This document shows, one piece after another, positions 45,091 to 53,227 of a DNA stretch of 64,000 bases. A program made the translations under genes and the position numbers. The DNA lies in the NCBI GenBank assembly GCA_038236865.1, contig JBBRZI010000004.1:4053-68052 (forward strand), in the 5' to 3' direction. Each line of letters opens with the position of its first letter. Position 1 is the first letter of the stretch. The notes beneath the pieces are model-generated. The model saw only the letters and a program-made list of their open reading frames with translations, had not been told where the DNA came from and did no database searches. The stretch comes from UBA4729 sp038236865. GTDB taxonomy: Bacteria; Patescibacteriota; Saccharimonadia; Saccharimonadales; UBA4665.

Positions 45091-45171
45091 GTAGATGGTA
45101 GTTAGTAGATGGTAGTTGGGGGAGCTCGAGCTCACCCCATCTACCATCTACCATTCCCTAACTACCTTTTT
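45091..45171. repeat. large intergenic palindrome with tandem repeats
   Basis: Two direct repeats of a 13-base unit (45091-45103 and 45105-45117, GTAGATGGTAGTT) lead into GGGG, a perfect 12-bp palindrome GAGCTCGAGCTC (45122-45133), CCCC, and the inverted complement of the repeats (to 45166), followed by TTTTT on the plus strand. The inner stem (45105-45121 with 45135-45151) is about 15 bp; an outer 8-bp stem adds 45097-45104 with 45159-45166. It lies between typA and the membrane protein gene. Confidence 0.75.
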
Positions 45172-45172
45172 A

Positions 45173-46990
45173 TTAGCGTTTGCGTTTTTTGGCGTCGAGT
45201 TCGCGTTTGCGCAAGCGCAAGTTTTTCGGCGTGACTTCGAGGAGCTCGTCGTTCTCGAGGAAGTCAAGACACTGCTCCAAGCTAAAGATAGTTGGCGGCG
45301 TTAATTGGACGACACCATCACTCGAGCTCGAGCGCATGTTGGTGAGGTGTTTAGGCTTGCAGACGTTCATTTCCATGTCTTCTTGGCGGGTATTAAGGCC
45401 GACGATCTGGCCGGCATAGACCTTTTGGGCCGGGTTCACAAATACGGTACCGCGGGCTTCGGCGTTCTGGAGAGAGTAGGGAGTGGTAACGCCCTGTTCA
45501 AACGCAATCAAGACACCGTTGCGTAGCTGGTTGTGCCCGGCGGTATGTGTTTGGTAGCCGATGGTCAAAGAGTTCATGACAATCGTGCCCTTGGTGTTGG
45601 TAATGAGGATGTTGCGCATACCGAGCAGTGAACGGGTAGGCAGTTCATAAATCAGCTTCGTGACCCCTTTGGGGCTAGCAAACTGCTCCTTGAGCGTGGC
45701 CCGGCGAACACCGAGTTCCATTTGAACGGTACCGACATGTTCGGCTGGGACTTCAATGATGAGTTCCTCGACTGGCTCGAGCGTCTGGCCGTCTTTTTCA
45801 ATCGTGACAACCTGGGGGCGGCCGACTTCGAATTCATAACCTTCACGGCGCATAGTTTCAATCAGCACACCGAGGTGAAGTTCACCGCGGCCAGCCACCG
45901 TAAAGCCAATACCATCATCTTCGACGTGCAGCCCAACGTTGGTTTCAATTTCCCGCTTCAGCCGATCGCTAATTTGGCGAGAGGTACTGAATTCACCCTC
46001 GACACCCTTAAACGGAGAAGTGTTCGGACCGAGATAAATGCGCAGGGTTGGCGCCTCGACTTCAATAATTGGCAAGGCCTCGGGGGTGATGGCATCGGCA
46101 ATCGTTTCGCCGATTTGGGCACCGGGGATACCCGTCAATTGGACGATATCACCAGCCACACCGGCCGGAACTTCCGTCTTACTGATACCTTGGCTCATAA
46201 AGATGTTATCGACTTTAGCTTTGACAAAAGTACCATCTTTTTTACACAAGATGACTTGGTCGCCGGCCGTAACGTGACCGCGAGTAATGCGGCCGATGGC
46301 GTACTTACCCTTGAAAGTGTCGTGGGCCAGGGCGGTGACGAGCATTTGGAACGGCTTGTCGATTTCGATGCTTGGAGCGGGGATTTTGGCGATAATAGCG
46401 TCAAAGATAACACTGAGGTCACCGTCTTCTTCGAAATCGTCGGGCGGCGTTGTCCAAGCTTTGCCGGCGCGACCAGCAGCATAATAGACCGGATAGTGCA
46501 GTTGGTCTTCATGGACGGCCAGCTCAAGGAACAAATCGGCTAGTTCGTCTTCGACTGCTTTGATACGGCGGCCGGCTTTGTCGATCTTGTTGATAATAAC
46601 GATGGGGGTGAGTTCAGCAGCGAGAGCTTTGGAGAGGACAAACTTGGTCTGCGGCATCGGGCCTTCTTGGGCATCGACAATCAGCAAGCAGCCATCCGCC
46701 ATGTTGAGGGTACGTTCTACTTCACCGGAGAAATCGGCGTGTCCGGGCGTATCGATGATGTTAATCCGGTAATCTTCGTGTTGCACGGCGGTAATCTTGG
46801 CAGTAATGGTAATGCCGCGCTCGCGCTCTTGGTCGCCGCTGTCCATAATCAGCGTCTGGCTCATTTCGGCCTGATTGTCGCGAAAGGTCTGGGACTGCTT
46901 GAGCAGGCCGTCGACGAGTGTGGTTTTGCCGTGGTCAACGTGGGCGATAATAGCAATATTACGAATTTTAGTAGGATCTTGAGTGTTCAT
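45173..46990 (-). CDS. typA: ribosome-associated GTPase TypA/BipA
   Basis: A 605-residue translational GTPase. The G1 motif AHVDHGKTTL is at 17-26, with RERGITI (switch I), DTPGHADF (switch II) and NKIDKAGR (G4). The EF-G-like domains and the C-terminal TypA-specific domain (KGVTKLIYELPTRSLLGMRNILIT) complete it. The ATG at 46990 (MNTQDPTKIRNIAIIAHVDHG) is preferred to one 36 nt upstream because typical TypA proteins start just before RNIAIIAHVDHGKTTL. Confidence 0.97.
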   Translation of the reverse strand: MNTQDPTKIRNIAIIAHVDHGKTTLVDGLLKQSQTFRDNQAEMSQTLIMDSGDQERERGITITAKITAVQHEDYRINIIDTPGHADFSGEVERTLNMADGCLLIVDAQEGPMPQTKFVLSKALAAELTPIVIINKIDKAGRRIKAVEDELADLFLELAVHEDQLHYPVYYAAGRAGKAWTTPPDDFEEDGDLSVIFDAIIAKIPAPSIEIDKPFQMLVTALAHDTFKGKYAIGRITRGHVTAGDQVILCKKDGTFVKAKVDNIFMSQGISKTEVPAGVAGDIVQLTGIPGAQIGETIADAITPEALPIIEVEAPTLRIYLGPNTSPFKGVEGEFSTSRQISDRLKREIETNVGLHVEDDGIGFTVAGRGELHLGVLIETMRREGYEFEVGRPQVVTIEKDGQTLEPVEELIIEVPAEHVGTVQMELGVRRATLKEQFASPKGVTKLIYELPTRSLLGMRNILITNTKGTIVMNSLTIGYQTHTAGHNQLRNGVLIAFEQGVTTPYSLQNAEARGTVFVNPAQKVYAGQIVGLNTRQEDMEMNVCKPKHLTNMRSSSSDGVVQLTPPTIFSLEQCLDFLENDELLEVTPKNLRLRKRELDAKKRKR

Positions 46991-47026
46991 ATCGGATAAC
47001 GCCTTACTTAATTTTATGCTTAACAT

Positions 47027-47453
47027 TAAAATAAGTGCGTCAAACGCACTCGTCGCATTACCTTGATTATAGCATAAGCTTCCCTGTTGAGCAATGCCTT
47101 AGGCGGCGGTATATGGGGTGTCAGCAGTTAGTGGTTGGGGGTTAGCTCGATGTTAGAGAGAAAGCTACCTTTCAGCCACTGTCATGTCAGGCTCGTTAGC
47201 ACTGCGTTTAGCAGTGCTATATACGTAAGCCCAAGAAAACCTTCTTATAAAATTATAGTTTTCCTGGTGTGAAGCGGTTGCGCGGTATCCAGGCGAGCCT
47301 TATTTTCTGGATCCCGGATCAAGCCCGGGATGACAATCCTGCAACGTAGGCTTCGTTTTAAAGCTGGGGCAATCATTCGCGACAGCAATAACCATTATTT
47401 AACCACCGAACAAATACACCGCCCGACATCCGCGCATGCGCTACAATGAAATT
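47027..47453. other. 427-bp intergenic region with several hairpins, no gene
   Basis: No credible coding frame is present. Three inverted repeats are visible: AGCACTGC/GCAGTGCT (47198-47205 with 47211-47218, perfect 8 bp), CCA-GAAAAC/GTTTTC-TGG (47231-47240 with 47258-47267), and TCCCGG/CCGGGA within CTGGATCCCGGATCAAGC (47312-47317 with 47325-47330). The last resembles short dispersed palindromic elements of other bacterial genomes. The region may hold an untranslated RNA, but this is not established. Confidence 0.5.
47442..47447 (+). promoter_or_regulatory. -10 element of the leaderless rarA promoter
   Basis: TACAAT ends 6 nt before the ATG at 47454. This fixes the rarA start; an in-frame ATG at 47436 would lie upstream of the -10. 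Confidence 0.5.
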
Positions 47454-48641
47454 ATGGATTCAAGACCCCTCGCCGAGCGCGCCCGCCCCACAACCCTGGC
47501 TGATGTCATCGGTCAGCAGCATTTAGTCGGTGCCGGCAAGATCATCCGCGAAATAATTGACCACAAGCAACCGACCAGTCTCATCTTATGGGGGCCGCCC
47601 GGCAGCGGCAAAACCACCCTGGCGCGGATCATTGCCCGCGAAACCGGCGCCGAATTCGTGGAGCTGAGTGCTGTCACCTCTGGTAAGGCCGACGTCGTCA
47701 AAGTTATCGCCCGGGCCGAGCAAAACCGGCGCCTCGCCATGCAGACTATCCTGTTTGTCGACGAAATCCACCGCTTCAATAAAGCCCAGCAGGACGCCTT
47801 CCTGCCCCACGTCGAAGACGGCACTATTATTCTGATTGGCGCCACCACCGAAAACCCTAGTTTTGAGATCATCAACCCATTGCTCAGCCGGTCGCGTGTG
47901 CTGGTGCTCGAACCCCTCGACACCCCCAGCATCACGGCAATCGTCAAACGGGCCGCCCTCAGCCTACAGCTTTCGTCCAAGCAACTGCCCGCTCGGAGTA
48001 TCGATTTGCTCGCGCAATTATCCGGTGGCGATGCCCGGGTGGCCCTCGGCAACCTCGAGCTAGCCTTTCAGTTAGCTGCCGGTTCACCCATCACAACTCA
48101 AGTCGTCGAAACTGCCGCTCAAACCCGCCTGCCCGGCTACGACAAAAAAGGCGAGCAGCACTACAACATTATCAGTGCTTTCATAAAAAGCCTGCGCGGC
48201 AACGACGCCACGGCTGCCCTCTACTACCTGGCCCGGATGCTCCAAGCTGGCGAGGATCCAAAATTTATCACGCGGCGAATGGTCATATTCGCGTCAGAAG
48301 ACATTGGCTTGGCGGCCCCGGCGGCACTTAATCTGGCCGTCTCGACTTTTTTGGCCGTCGAACGGATCGGGCTGCCCGAAGCCAGCTACAATATCTACCA
48401 CTGTGCGGCCGTACTCGCCAAAGCCCAAAAGTCACGGGTGCTCACGGATGCCATGCATGCCGCCCAAGCCGCCGCCGAGATCTACGCCGATCTGCCGGTG
48501 CCGCTACATCTCCGCAATGCCCCGACTAAACTCATGAAGGACCTCGGCTACGGCAAAGGCGCCAAGTGGGAGGCCGGCTTTGAGCACCCCAAAGGCTTTC
48601 TGCCACCGGAGCTAGCGAATAGTGACTTCTTTGCGAGCTAA
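47454..48641 (+). CDS. rarA: replication-associated recombination protein A (AAA+ ATPase)
   Basis: A 395-residue RarA/MgsA protein acting at stalled replication forks. It starts MDSRPLAERARPTTLADVIGQ; Walker A GPPGSGKTT is at 47-55, Walker B FVDEIHRF near 103, and sensor 1 is GATTENPSFEI. The C-terminal MgsA-type domain (GYDKKGEQHYNIISAFIKSLRGND, FASEDIGLAAP, LRNAPTKLMKDLGYGKGAKW) is intact. Confidence 0.97.
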   Translation: MDSRPLAERARPTTLADVIGQQHLVGAGKIIREIIDHKQPTSLILWGPPGSGKTTLARIIARETGAEFVELSAVTSGKADVVKVIARAEQNRRLAMQTILFVDEIHRFNKAQQDAFLPHVEDGTIILIGATTENPSFEIINPLLSRSRVLVLEPLDTPSITAIVKRAALSLQLSSKQLPARSIDLLAQLSGGDARVALGNLELAFQLAAGSPITTQVVETAAQTRLPGYDKKGEQHYNIISAFIKSLRGNDATAALYYLARMLQAGEDPKFITRRMVIFASEDIGLAAPAALNLAVSTFLAVERIGLPEASYNIYHCAAVLAKAQKSRVLTDAMHAAQAAAEIYADLPVPLHLRNAPTKLMKDLGYGKGAKWEAGFEHPKGFLPPELANSDFFAS

Positions 48642-48865
48642 GCCGCCCACACGTCAAACAGCCTAGACAACCAATTATAAGGCCGCCCGAGCGCACTGAG
48701 ATTGCTCGCGAGCCCGCATGTTAGCAATCGGATCCAGCACGTCGCCGAGCGGCCACGAAGAGTAGCATACCGCCGCCAAAGCGGCGAGCCCAATCGAGCC
48801 TACATCAACTGTTTTTAGAGTCTGCACTATTGTTTACATAGAGCAGACTGCTCCACCCAGTCGGG

Positions 48866-49141
48866 CTATAACAAGGAGTTGATATCTTTGTCGAGCTGGT
48901 TCGGGTTAACACCGGTGTCAATTGGGGTGGCATCGAGTGCCGCACTTGCTTTAGTAATGTCGGCCGAGGTTTGTATCTTGGCAGGCACGTTGTGGGCACG
49001 AGTCAAGCTGGATACCGAGCTATCGACTTGGTTCGCGCTCATGACGCGGAGGCCGGCAAAGGCAACGACCCCGAGTAAAGCCACGACGGCCAAAACTGCG
49101 ACGAATCCAAATCCATTCTGGTTAGAGTTAAGGCGCTTCAT
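48866..49141 (-). CDS. small pseudopilin-like membrane protein
   Basis: A 91-residue protein starting with a short basic/polar segment, then NQNGFGFVAVLAVVALLGVVAF, a long N-terminal hydrophobic helix resembling type IV pilin leaders (Gly-Phe junction). The usual Glu five residues after the cleavage site is absent, so processing by prepilin peptidase is uncertain. The rest is a short soluble region. AAGGGAG precedes the ATG. It follows a secreted protein gene by 2 nt. Confidence 0.6.
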   Translation of the reverse strand: MKRLNSNQNGFGFVAVLAVVALLGVVAFAGLRVMSANQVDSSVSSLTRAHNVPAKIQTSADITKASAALDATPIDTGVNPNQLDKDINSLL

Positions 49142-49143
49142 AG

Positions 49144-49893
49144 TTAGTTGCTCCCTTCAGTAGTTTTGGTGGTTGTAGTGTCAGTAGCTGCTTTGAGGGC
49201 CTGGAGGACCGCTTTAACGGCAGCTTTGTAAGCCTTAAGGTCGGTACGAGTTTGGGTGGCGGCTACTTTGAAGGTAGCAACGTCTTGCGCAACACTCGCA
49301 TTGTTACAGTCGATTGATGGTGGTGTGACATTTTGCAAGTTGGCAACGGAGGTGGCGGAAGTAGCCCGAGCGCTGTCGGCAGCTACGATCAGGGCCGTAA
49401 GGTCGGTGGTACTGATTTTATTGCTGGTTTGGTAAGCCATTGCTTTGGTGTAGACATCGTCGATCCGCGTTTGGAAACTGGCGCTGTTACGGGCGATGAC
49501 GGTAAACTTGGTTGTCAAACCCTGTTTGTGGACTTCACAAACCTTGGTCCGCTCAGCGTCAGTTCGGGTTGATTTGTCTTCCTTTTTAAGTTCGGCAACG
49601 TGTTTAATGCCTTCGGCGCGCATTTCAGCAACTTCCGTGCTGTCACTGCCTCGACCCGAGGTTGTCCGTGTTTCAGTTTCAACCGCGGTGCTGTCGGAAC
49701 TACTCGTGGTGCTTGCTAGCGTCCTGCTGGAACCGCTTTGAAGTTCAGTTGTCGAAGTTGTCGTGACTGGGTCCGAAGAACTACCAGAGCCTGAAACCCC
49801 TCCTCTTGCATAGACCGGTACGGCTGCCAGAGCCGTAAATGCAACCAGCAAGGCTGGTATCGCTAAACTGACGCGCTGTAAACTTTTTATCAT
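49144..49893 (-). CDS. secreted Ser/Thr-rich protein of unknown function
   Basis: A 249-residue protein with a clear signal peptide (SLAIPALLVAFTALAAVPVYA, cleavage after about residue 29), a low-complexity G/S/T-rich stretch (about 31-85) and a helical C-terminal part with repeated KAAVKAVLQAL-like segments. One Cys pair (VCEVHK... and DCNNA) may form a disulfide. AAAGGAT precedes the ATG. It probably sits on the cell surface with the pseudopilin-like protein encoded immediately after it. Confidence 0.65.
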   Translation of the reverse strand: MIKSLQRVSLAIPALLVAFTALAAVPVYARGGVSGSGSSSDPVTTTSTTELQSGSSRTLASTTSSSDSTAVETETRTTSGRGSDSTEVAEMRAEGIKHVAELKKEDKSTRTDAERTKVCEVHKQGLTTKFTVIARNSASFQTRIDDVYTKAMAYQTSNKISTTDLTALIVAADSARATSATSVANLQNVTPPSIDCNNASVAQDVATFKVAATQTRTDLKAYKAAVKAVLQALKAATDTTTTKTTEGSN

Positions 49894-50102
49894 ATATATC
49901 CTTTTCTTAATGTGCTTCTTAATACTACTTATGGTATAGGGCTACGAGGATATTGCAAGTCTGACTTCAGCGGCTCGGGCAGACCCGCGCCTTCTAAGAA
50001 GAACGTTATTAAATCCAGCTATTAGACCTGACAATTTTACAACGGTTTGCAGTACATAGTCGTTCCCTACTCAGGGACTAAACCTGGTGCGATCGTACCG
50101 CA

Positions 50103-51227
50103 CTACGCCGTTACGCTGACCACTTCTTCCCATGGTAAGCCGGCTTTGCCAAAGTGGCCGTAGGCCGAAGTTTGAGCGTAAATCGGTCGCCGTAAGTCGA
50201 GACGGTCGATAATGCCCTTGACCGAGGTGTCGATTAATTTATCCTTAAAGTCGTGCAGCGCCTGTTCGCTGACGGTGGCCGTACCGAAAGTTTCAATCGT
50301 CTGCATCAACGGCAGCGGCTGGCCGATGACGTAGGCGAGCCCGACTTCACACTTAGTAGCCAGCCCCGCCGCCACAATATTTTTGGCGATAAAGCGCGCC
50401 GCGTAAGCGCCCGAGCGATCGACCTTACTCGGGTCTTTGCCGCTAAAGGCGCCACCACCGACACGGGCGTAGCCGCCGTAGGTATCGACCACGATCTTCC
50501 GCCCTGTCAGACCGGCGTCGCTCTCCGGACCAGGAATGTGCCACAACCCGGTACCGTTGATAATGACGTCGGCGTCGGCCGGCATAGCAAAACCATAGGC
50601 CGTAATCACCGGCGCAATCACCGTCGCTATCAATTCCGCCCGTACCTGCTCGGCTGGCGTGGCTTCGTCGTGGGCCACGGCCGCCACGACCTTTTCGACG
50701 GCCACCGGCTTATCGGCTTCATAACGCACCGTGACTTGAGTTTTACCATCGGGGCGCAACCAGCTAAGTTCACCCTGTTCACGGGCCTCATCGATGCGCC
50801 GCGTCAGGGCGTGGGCCAGAGCAATCGGTAACGGCATTAACTCGGGGGTTTGATCGCACGCATAGCCAAACATCATGCCCTGATCGCCGGCACCGTCGGC
50901 ATCAACGCCGATAGCGATTTCCGGTGACTGCTGATGGACATCGTTACTGAATTCGGATTCCTGACTAAAACCCCACGCCGGTACGCTGTAACCGAGGCGC
51001 CTAACGGTGTCACGGGCAATTTTTTCGAAGTTGATATCGGCATTAGTTTTGATTTCGCCAAACAGGGCGATCTTGTTGGCGCCAGCCACGGTTTCGATGC
51101 CAGTCCGCGAACGCGGGTCCTGGGCGAGAGCGGCGTCGAGAATGGCGTCGCTGATGGCGTCACAAATCTTATCGGGGTGTCCGGCGCAGACTGATTCGCT
51201 CGTAAATAGTTGGCTTAAATTGGACAT
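50103..51227 (-). CDS. metK: S-adenosylmethionine synthetase
   Basis: A 374-residue enzyme making SAM from ATP and methionine. The motifs FTSESVCAGHPDKICDAISDAIL, GAGDQGMMFGYA (about 117) and GGGAFSGKDPSKVDRSGAYAARFIAKN are present. AAGGAGAATGTT precedes the ATG. It follows the homocysteine methyltransferase by 30 nt in an operon headed by a SAM-type riboswitch, a logical feedback arrangement. Confidence 0.97.
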   Translation of the reverse strand: MSNLSQLFTSESVCAGHPDKICDAISDAILDAALAQDPRSRTGIETVAGANKIALFGEIKTNADINFEKIARDTVRRLGYSVPAWGFSQESEFSNDVHQQSPEIAIGVDADGAGDQGMMFGYACDQTPELMPLPIALAHALTRRIDEAREQGELSWLRPDGKTQVTVRYEADKPVAVEKVVAAVAHDEATPAEQVRAELIATVIAPVITAYGFAMPADADVIINGTGLWHIPGPESDAGLTGRKIVVDTYGGYARVGGGAFSGKDPSKVDRSGAYAARFIAKNIVAAGLATKCEVGLAYVIGQPLPLMQTIETFGTATVSEQALHDFKDKLIDTSVKGIIDRLDLRRPIYAQTSAYGHFGKAGLPWEEVVSVTA

Positions 51228-51257
51228 AACATTCTCCTTAATTATATTGGTGCTTAC

Positions 51258-52298
51258 TTAATTCCACTGCTTTAAAAAGGCTTTTTCGTGGGCCCGGACG
51301 ACTTTTTTCGTCCCAAGCAGGCCGTGCTGCTCCATATCGGGTGAATAGCGACTGGCCGGAGGCGTCTGGCCGAGGGCTTCGGCTACTGCTCTAATGTAGT
51401 GCGGTCCGGCACCGCAACAGAGCCCAATAAAGTTGACGCCGAGTTTTACCGCTTCAGCAGCGAAGTCGGCTGCCTCGATTCGGTCAATCAGGTGGGCGTC
51501 CAGGCCGAGGGTATAGGCGCTCGAGCCGTCGGGCCGTTTCAAAAACTGAAAAGCAACTGCGGCAGGCGTGGTGCGGTACGGCACAGGCACTAGTGCAATC
51601 GATCCGTCGACGCTGGCACGCAGCTGCTTGGCGAGGGGCAAAATAGTCGCTGGACCGCGCGCGCAGTTAAACCCGACAACCGCCGCTCCCTTTGCTTTTA
51701 TGGTCCGGCAGGCTTCGACCCAATCGTAGCCATCCTTAGTTTTTTCGTAGATGGCTGAAAAATTAATGACCGCTGGAAGTCCGTAACTTTGGATCACCTC
51801 CAGAGCAATCAGCGCTTCGCCGAGATACTCCAGTGTCTCGGCCAAGACAAAATCAATCCCCTCCTCGGTTGCCCATTTGAGTTGTTCGGTGTACTGACGG
51901 CGCACTTCTTCAGCGGCAATTGGGTTATCGGGCTCGTAGGCCCAGGTATTACAGATATTGCCAGCTACCAGCACGTCGCGCCCAGCGGCGACTTGATTGG
52001 CAAGCCGCACGGCTTGGCGGTTGAGCAATTCTAGGTCATCCTCGCGACCAATTAGTTTTAGCTTTTCACGGTGTCCGTAGTAAGTGAGAGCCACGAGTAC
52101 ATCGCTACCAGCTCGCAGAAATTCTTCGTGCAGTTGCACAACAACTTCGGGAAAATCCAGAACAACTTCAGGCACGTAAGCGCCGGCTTTGACGTAGCCG
52201 CGGCGCTCGAGTTCAAAGATATAGCCCTCGGCGCATAGGACAGTACCAGTACTCAGTCGTTCCTCCAGACTGGTTTTGGAAGGTTTTTGTTGAGACAT
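51258..52298 (-). CDS. homocysteine S-methyltransferase family protein
   Basis: A 346-residue TIM-barrel methyltransferase. The family motifs are AEGYIFELERRGYVKAG near the start, VGFNCARGP (first zinc Cys) and the vicinal-Cys motif FIGLCCGAGPHYI (zinc site). It would methylate homocysteine to methionine, probably from S-methylmethionine or a similar donor rather than by cobalamin, since no B12 domain is present. The ATG at 52298 with AAAGGATATTTTT is preferred to a start 60 nt upstream that lies in the leader. Confidence 0.88.
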   Translation of the reverse strand: MSQQKPSKTSLEERLSTGTVLCAEGYIFELERRGYVKAGAYVPEVVLDFPEVVVQLHEEFLRAGSDVLVALTYYGHREKLKLIGREDDLELLNRQAVRLANQVAAGRDVLVAGNICNTWAYEPDNPIAAEEVRRQYTEQLKWATEEGIDFVLAETLEYLGEALIALEVIQSYGLPAVINFSAIYEKTKDGYDWVEACRTIKAKGAAVVGFNCARGPATILPLAKQLRASVDGSIALVPVPYRTTPAAVAFQFLKRPDGSSAYTLGLDAHLIDRIEAADFAAEAVKLGVNFIGLCCGAGPHYIRAVAEALGQTPPASRYSPDMEQHGLLGTKKVVRAHEKAFLKQWN

Positions 52299-52372
52299 AA
52301 AAATATCCTTTCTGCCATGTATATGAACGGAAAGGATAATAAGAATAAATTCAAACATCTTTCCTGCTCAAA

Positions 52373-52460
52373 GGCGGGCTAGGTGGAGCACCCATACTAA
52401 GCCCAAAAGCTTCAGGGTTGCCGGCAGTTCATAGAGCTAGATCTCTCACTGCACTCTGTA
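52373..52460 (-). promoter_or_regulatory. SAM riboswitch (SAM-I/IV clan)
   Basis: On the minus strand the conserved core of the SAM-I/SAM-IV clan is visible: GAGAGATCTAGCTCTATGAA, then CTGCCGGCAACCC, and after a short arm GGGTGCTCCACC. These match the kink-turn/J regions and the GGTGC strand of the consensus. It lies about 75-160 nt upstream of the homocysteine methyltransferase-metK operon, exactly the genes such riboswitches control. Confidence 0.85.
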
Positions 52461-52484
52461 TATTTAAATTGTTAATGCCTAACG

Positions 52485-52493
52485 ATTGTACCA
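52485..52493 (-). promoter_or_regulatory. extended -10 promoter of the SAM-riboswitch operon
   Basis: TGG-TACAAT on the minus strand (TACAAT at 52485-52490), of the TGn extended form. The predicted start is about 20 nt upstream of the riboswitch core. Confidence 0.5.
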
Positions 52494-52531
52494 CACGCAT
52501 CATAGGCCTGGCCTAGACGCCATTTCTTTAG

Positions 52532-52673
52532 TATAATCACCTCTTGTAGCTCATAAGCAGCGTAACTATTTTAAGTAATGGCTATGATTCCCGGCTAGCG
52601 GGAAAAGAGCGGCCCGCGCGCCGAATTTATATCGGCGCCTGGCGCGATGAGAAAAACCGTAGGTTTGTCTCAT
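52532..52673 (+). other. promoter and hairpin-rich leader before tRNA-Gln
   Basis: TATAAT at 52532-52537 is followed by three hairpins: TTCCCG/CGGGAA (52588-52604), GCGCCG/CGGCGC (52618-52638), and an 11-bp hairpin with a single A-G mismatch (ATGAGA-A-AAACC, loop GTA, GGTTT-G-TCTCAT; 52647-52673). The last ends 9 nt before the tRNA. This is far more structure than a tRNA leader needs. It may be a separate small RNA or a processing element. Confidence 0.5.
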
Positions 52674-52682
52674 TACAAACAT

Positions 52683-52756
52683 TGGGGATTGGCCAAGTGG
52701 TAAGGCAGTGGATTCTGGTTCCACGATCGGGGGTTCGAATCCCTCATCCCCAGCCA
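52683..52756 (+). tRNA. tRNA-Gln (anticodon CTG)
   Basis: A 74-nt cloverleaf with acceptor TGGGGAT/ATCCCCA, a D arm around GGCCAAGTGGTAAGGC, anticodon stem GTGGA/TCCAC with loop TTCTGGT (anticodon CTG, reads CAG), T arm GGGGGTTCGAATCCCTC, discriminator G and encoded CCA. It is a substrate for the GatCAB enzyme if the genome lacks GlnRS. It marks the boundary between higher-GC core genes and the lower-GC accessory region. Confidence 0.95.
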
Positions 52757-52882
52757 AGAGATAATTAAGAAAGATAGACCGTACTGCTATAGATGAGTGA
52801 CAATCAGTTGAGAAATAATGCTCAGATAATTGTCGTCTTGTATGTAAGCTAGCTGCGGCAGATTGCACCTAATCTGTTCGGG

Positions 52883-52888
52883 TATACT
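52883..52888 (+). promoter_or_regulatory. -10 element of the leaderless SemiSWEET promoter
   Basis: TATACT ends 6 nt before the ATG at 52895. Confidence 0.5.
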
Positions 52889-52894
52889 AAGAAC

Positions 52895-53227
52895 ATGAAT
52901 GGACCGAATCTAATAGGCTTGACCGGCGCGTTGATATCAGGGTTTGCATACATGCCCCAAATCAGGCACTTAATAAAAGAGCGTTGTTCGGCAGGTTTGA
53001 GCAGAAGCGCCTTTGCTCTTTGGTTAATTTCTTCCGTGCTTGTTACTATTAATGCACTTTATATTCACGCTACAGTTTTCATTACCCTTGGTTTTATACA
53101 AATACTATCAACTGCTATTATATTTTTATATTCGACAAAGTACAAAGGCCAGGTATGCTTATTCCACGCTACAAAGTTTACCGATCAAGCCGTATCTCAT
53201 AAAAGTAATTCCGGTCATCACCTATAG
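52895..53227 (+). CDS. SemiSWEET/PQ-loop sugar transporter
   Basis: A 110-residue protein with three transmembrane helices and the PQ-loop motif GFAYMPQIRHLIKERCSAGLS, followed by SAFALWLISSVL and FIQILSTAIIFLY. SemiSWEETs work as dimers to equilibrate sugars across membranes. The last 30 residues are polar and not typical of the family, which usually ends near residue 85-95. The stop overlaps the convergent Rnk/GreA-like gene by 6 nt. Confidence 0.88.
   Translation: MNGPNLIGLTGALISGFAYMPQIRHLIKERCSAGLSRSAFALWLISSVLVTINALYIHATVFITLGFIQILSTAIIFLYSTKYKGQVCLFHATKFTDQAVSHKSNSGHHL

Noticed and set aside
52740..52756. tRNA-Gln 3' end as an attachment site with a duplicate further right
   Set aside because: No repeat of the T-arm/acceptor sequence was found between 52757 and 64000.
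52566..52868. 100-codon minus-strand frame
   Set aside because: It runs antisense through the whole tRNA-Gln gene and the hairpins before it, and has no recognisable protein features.
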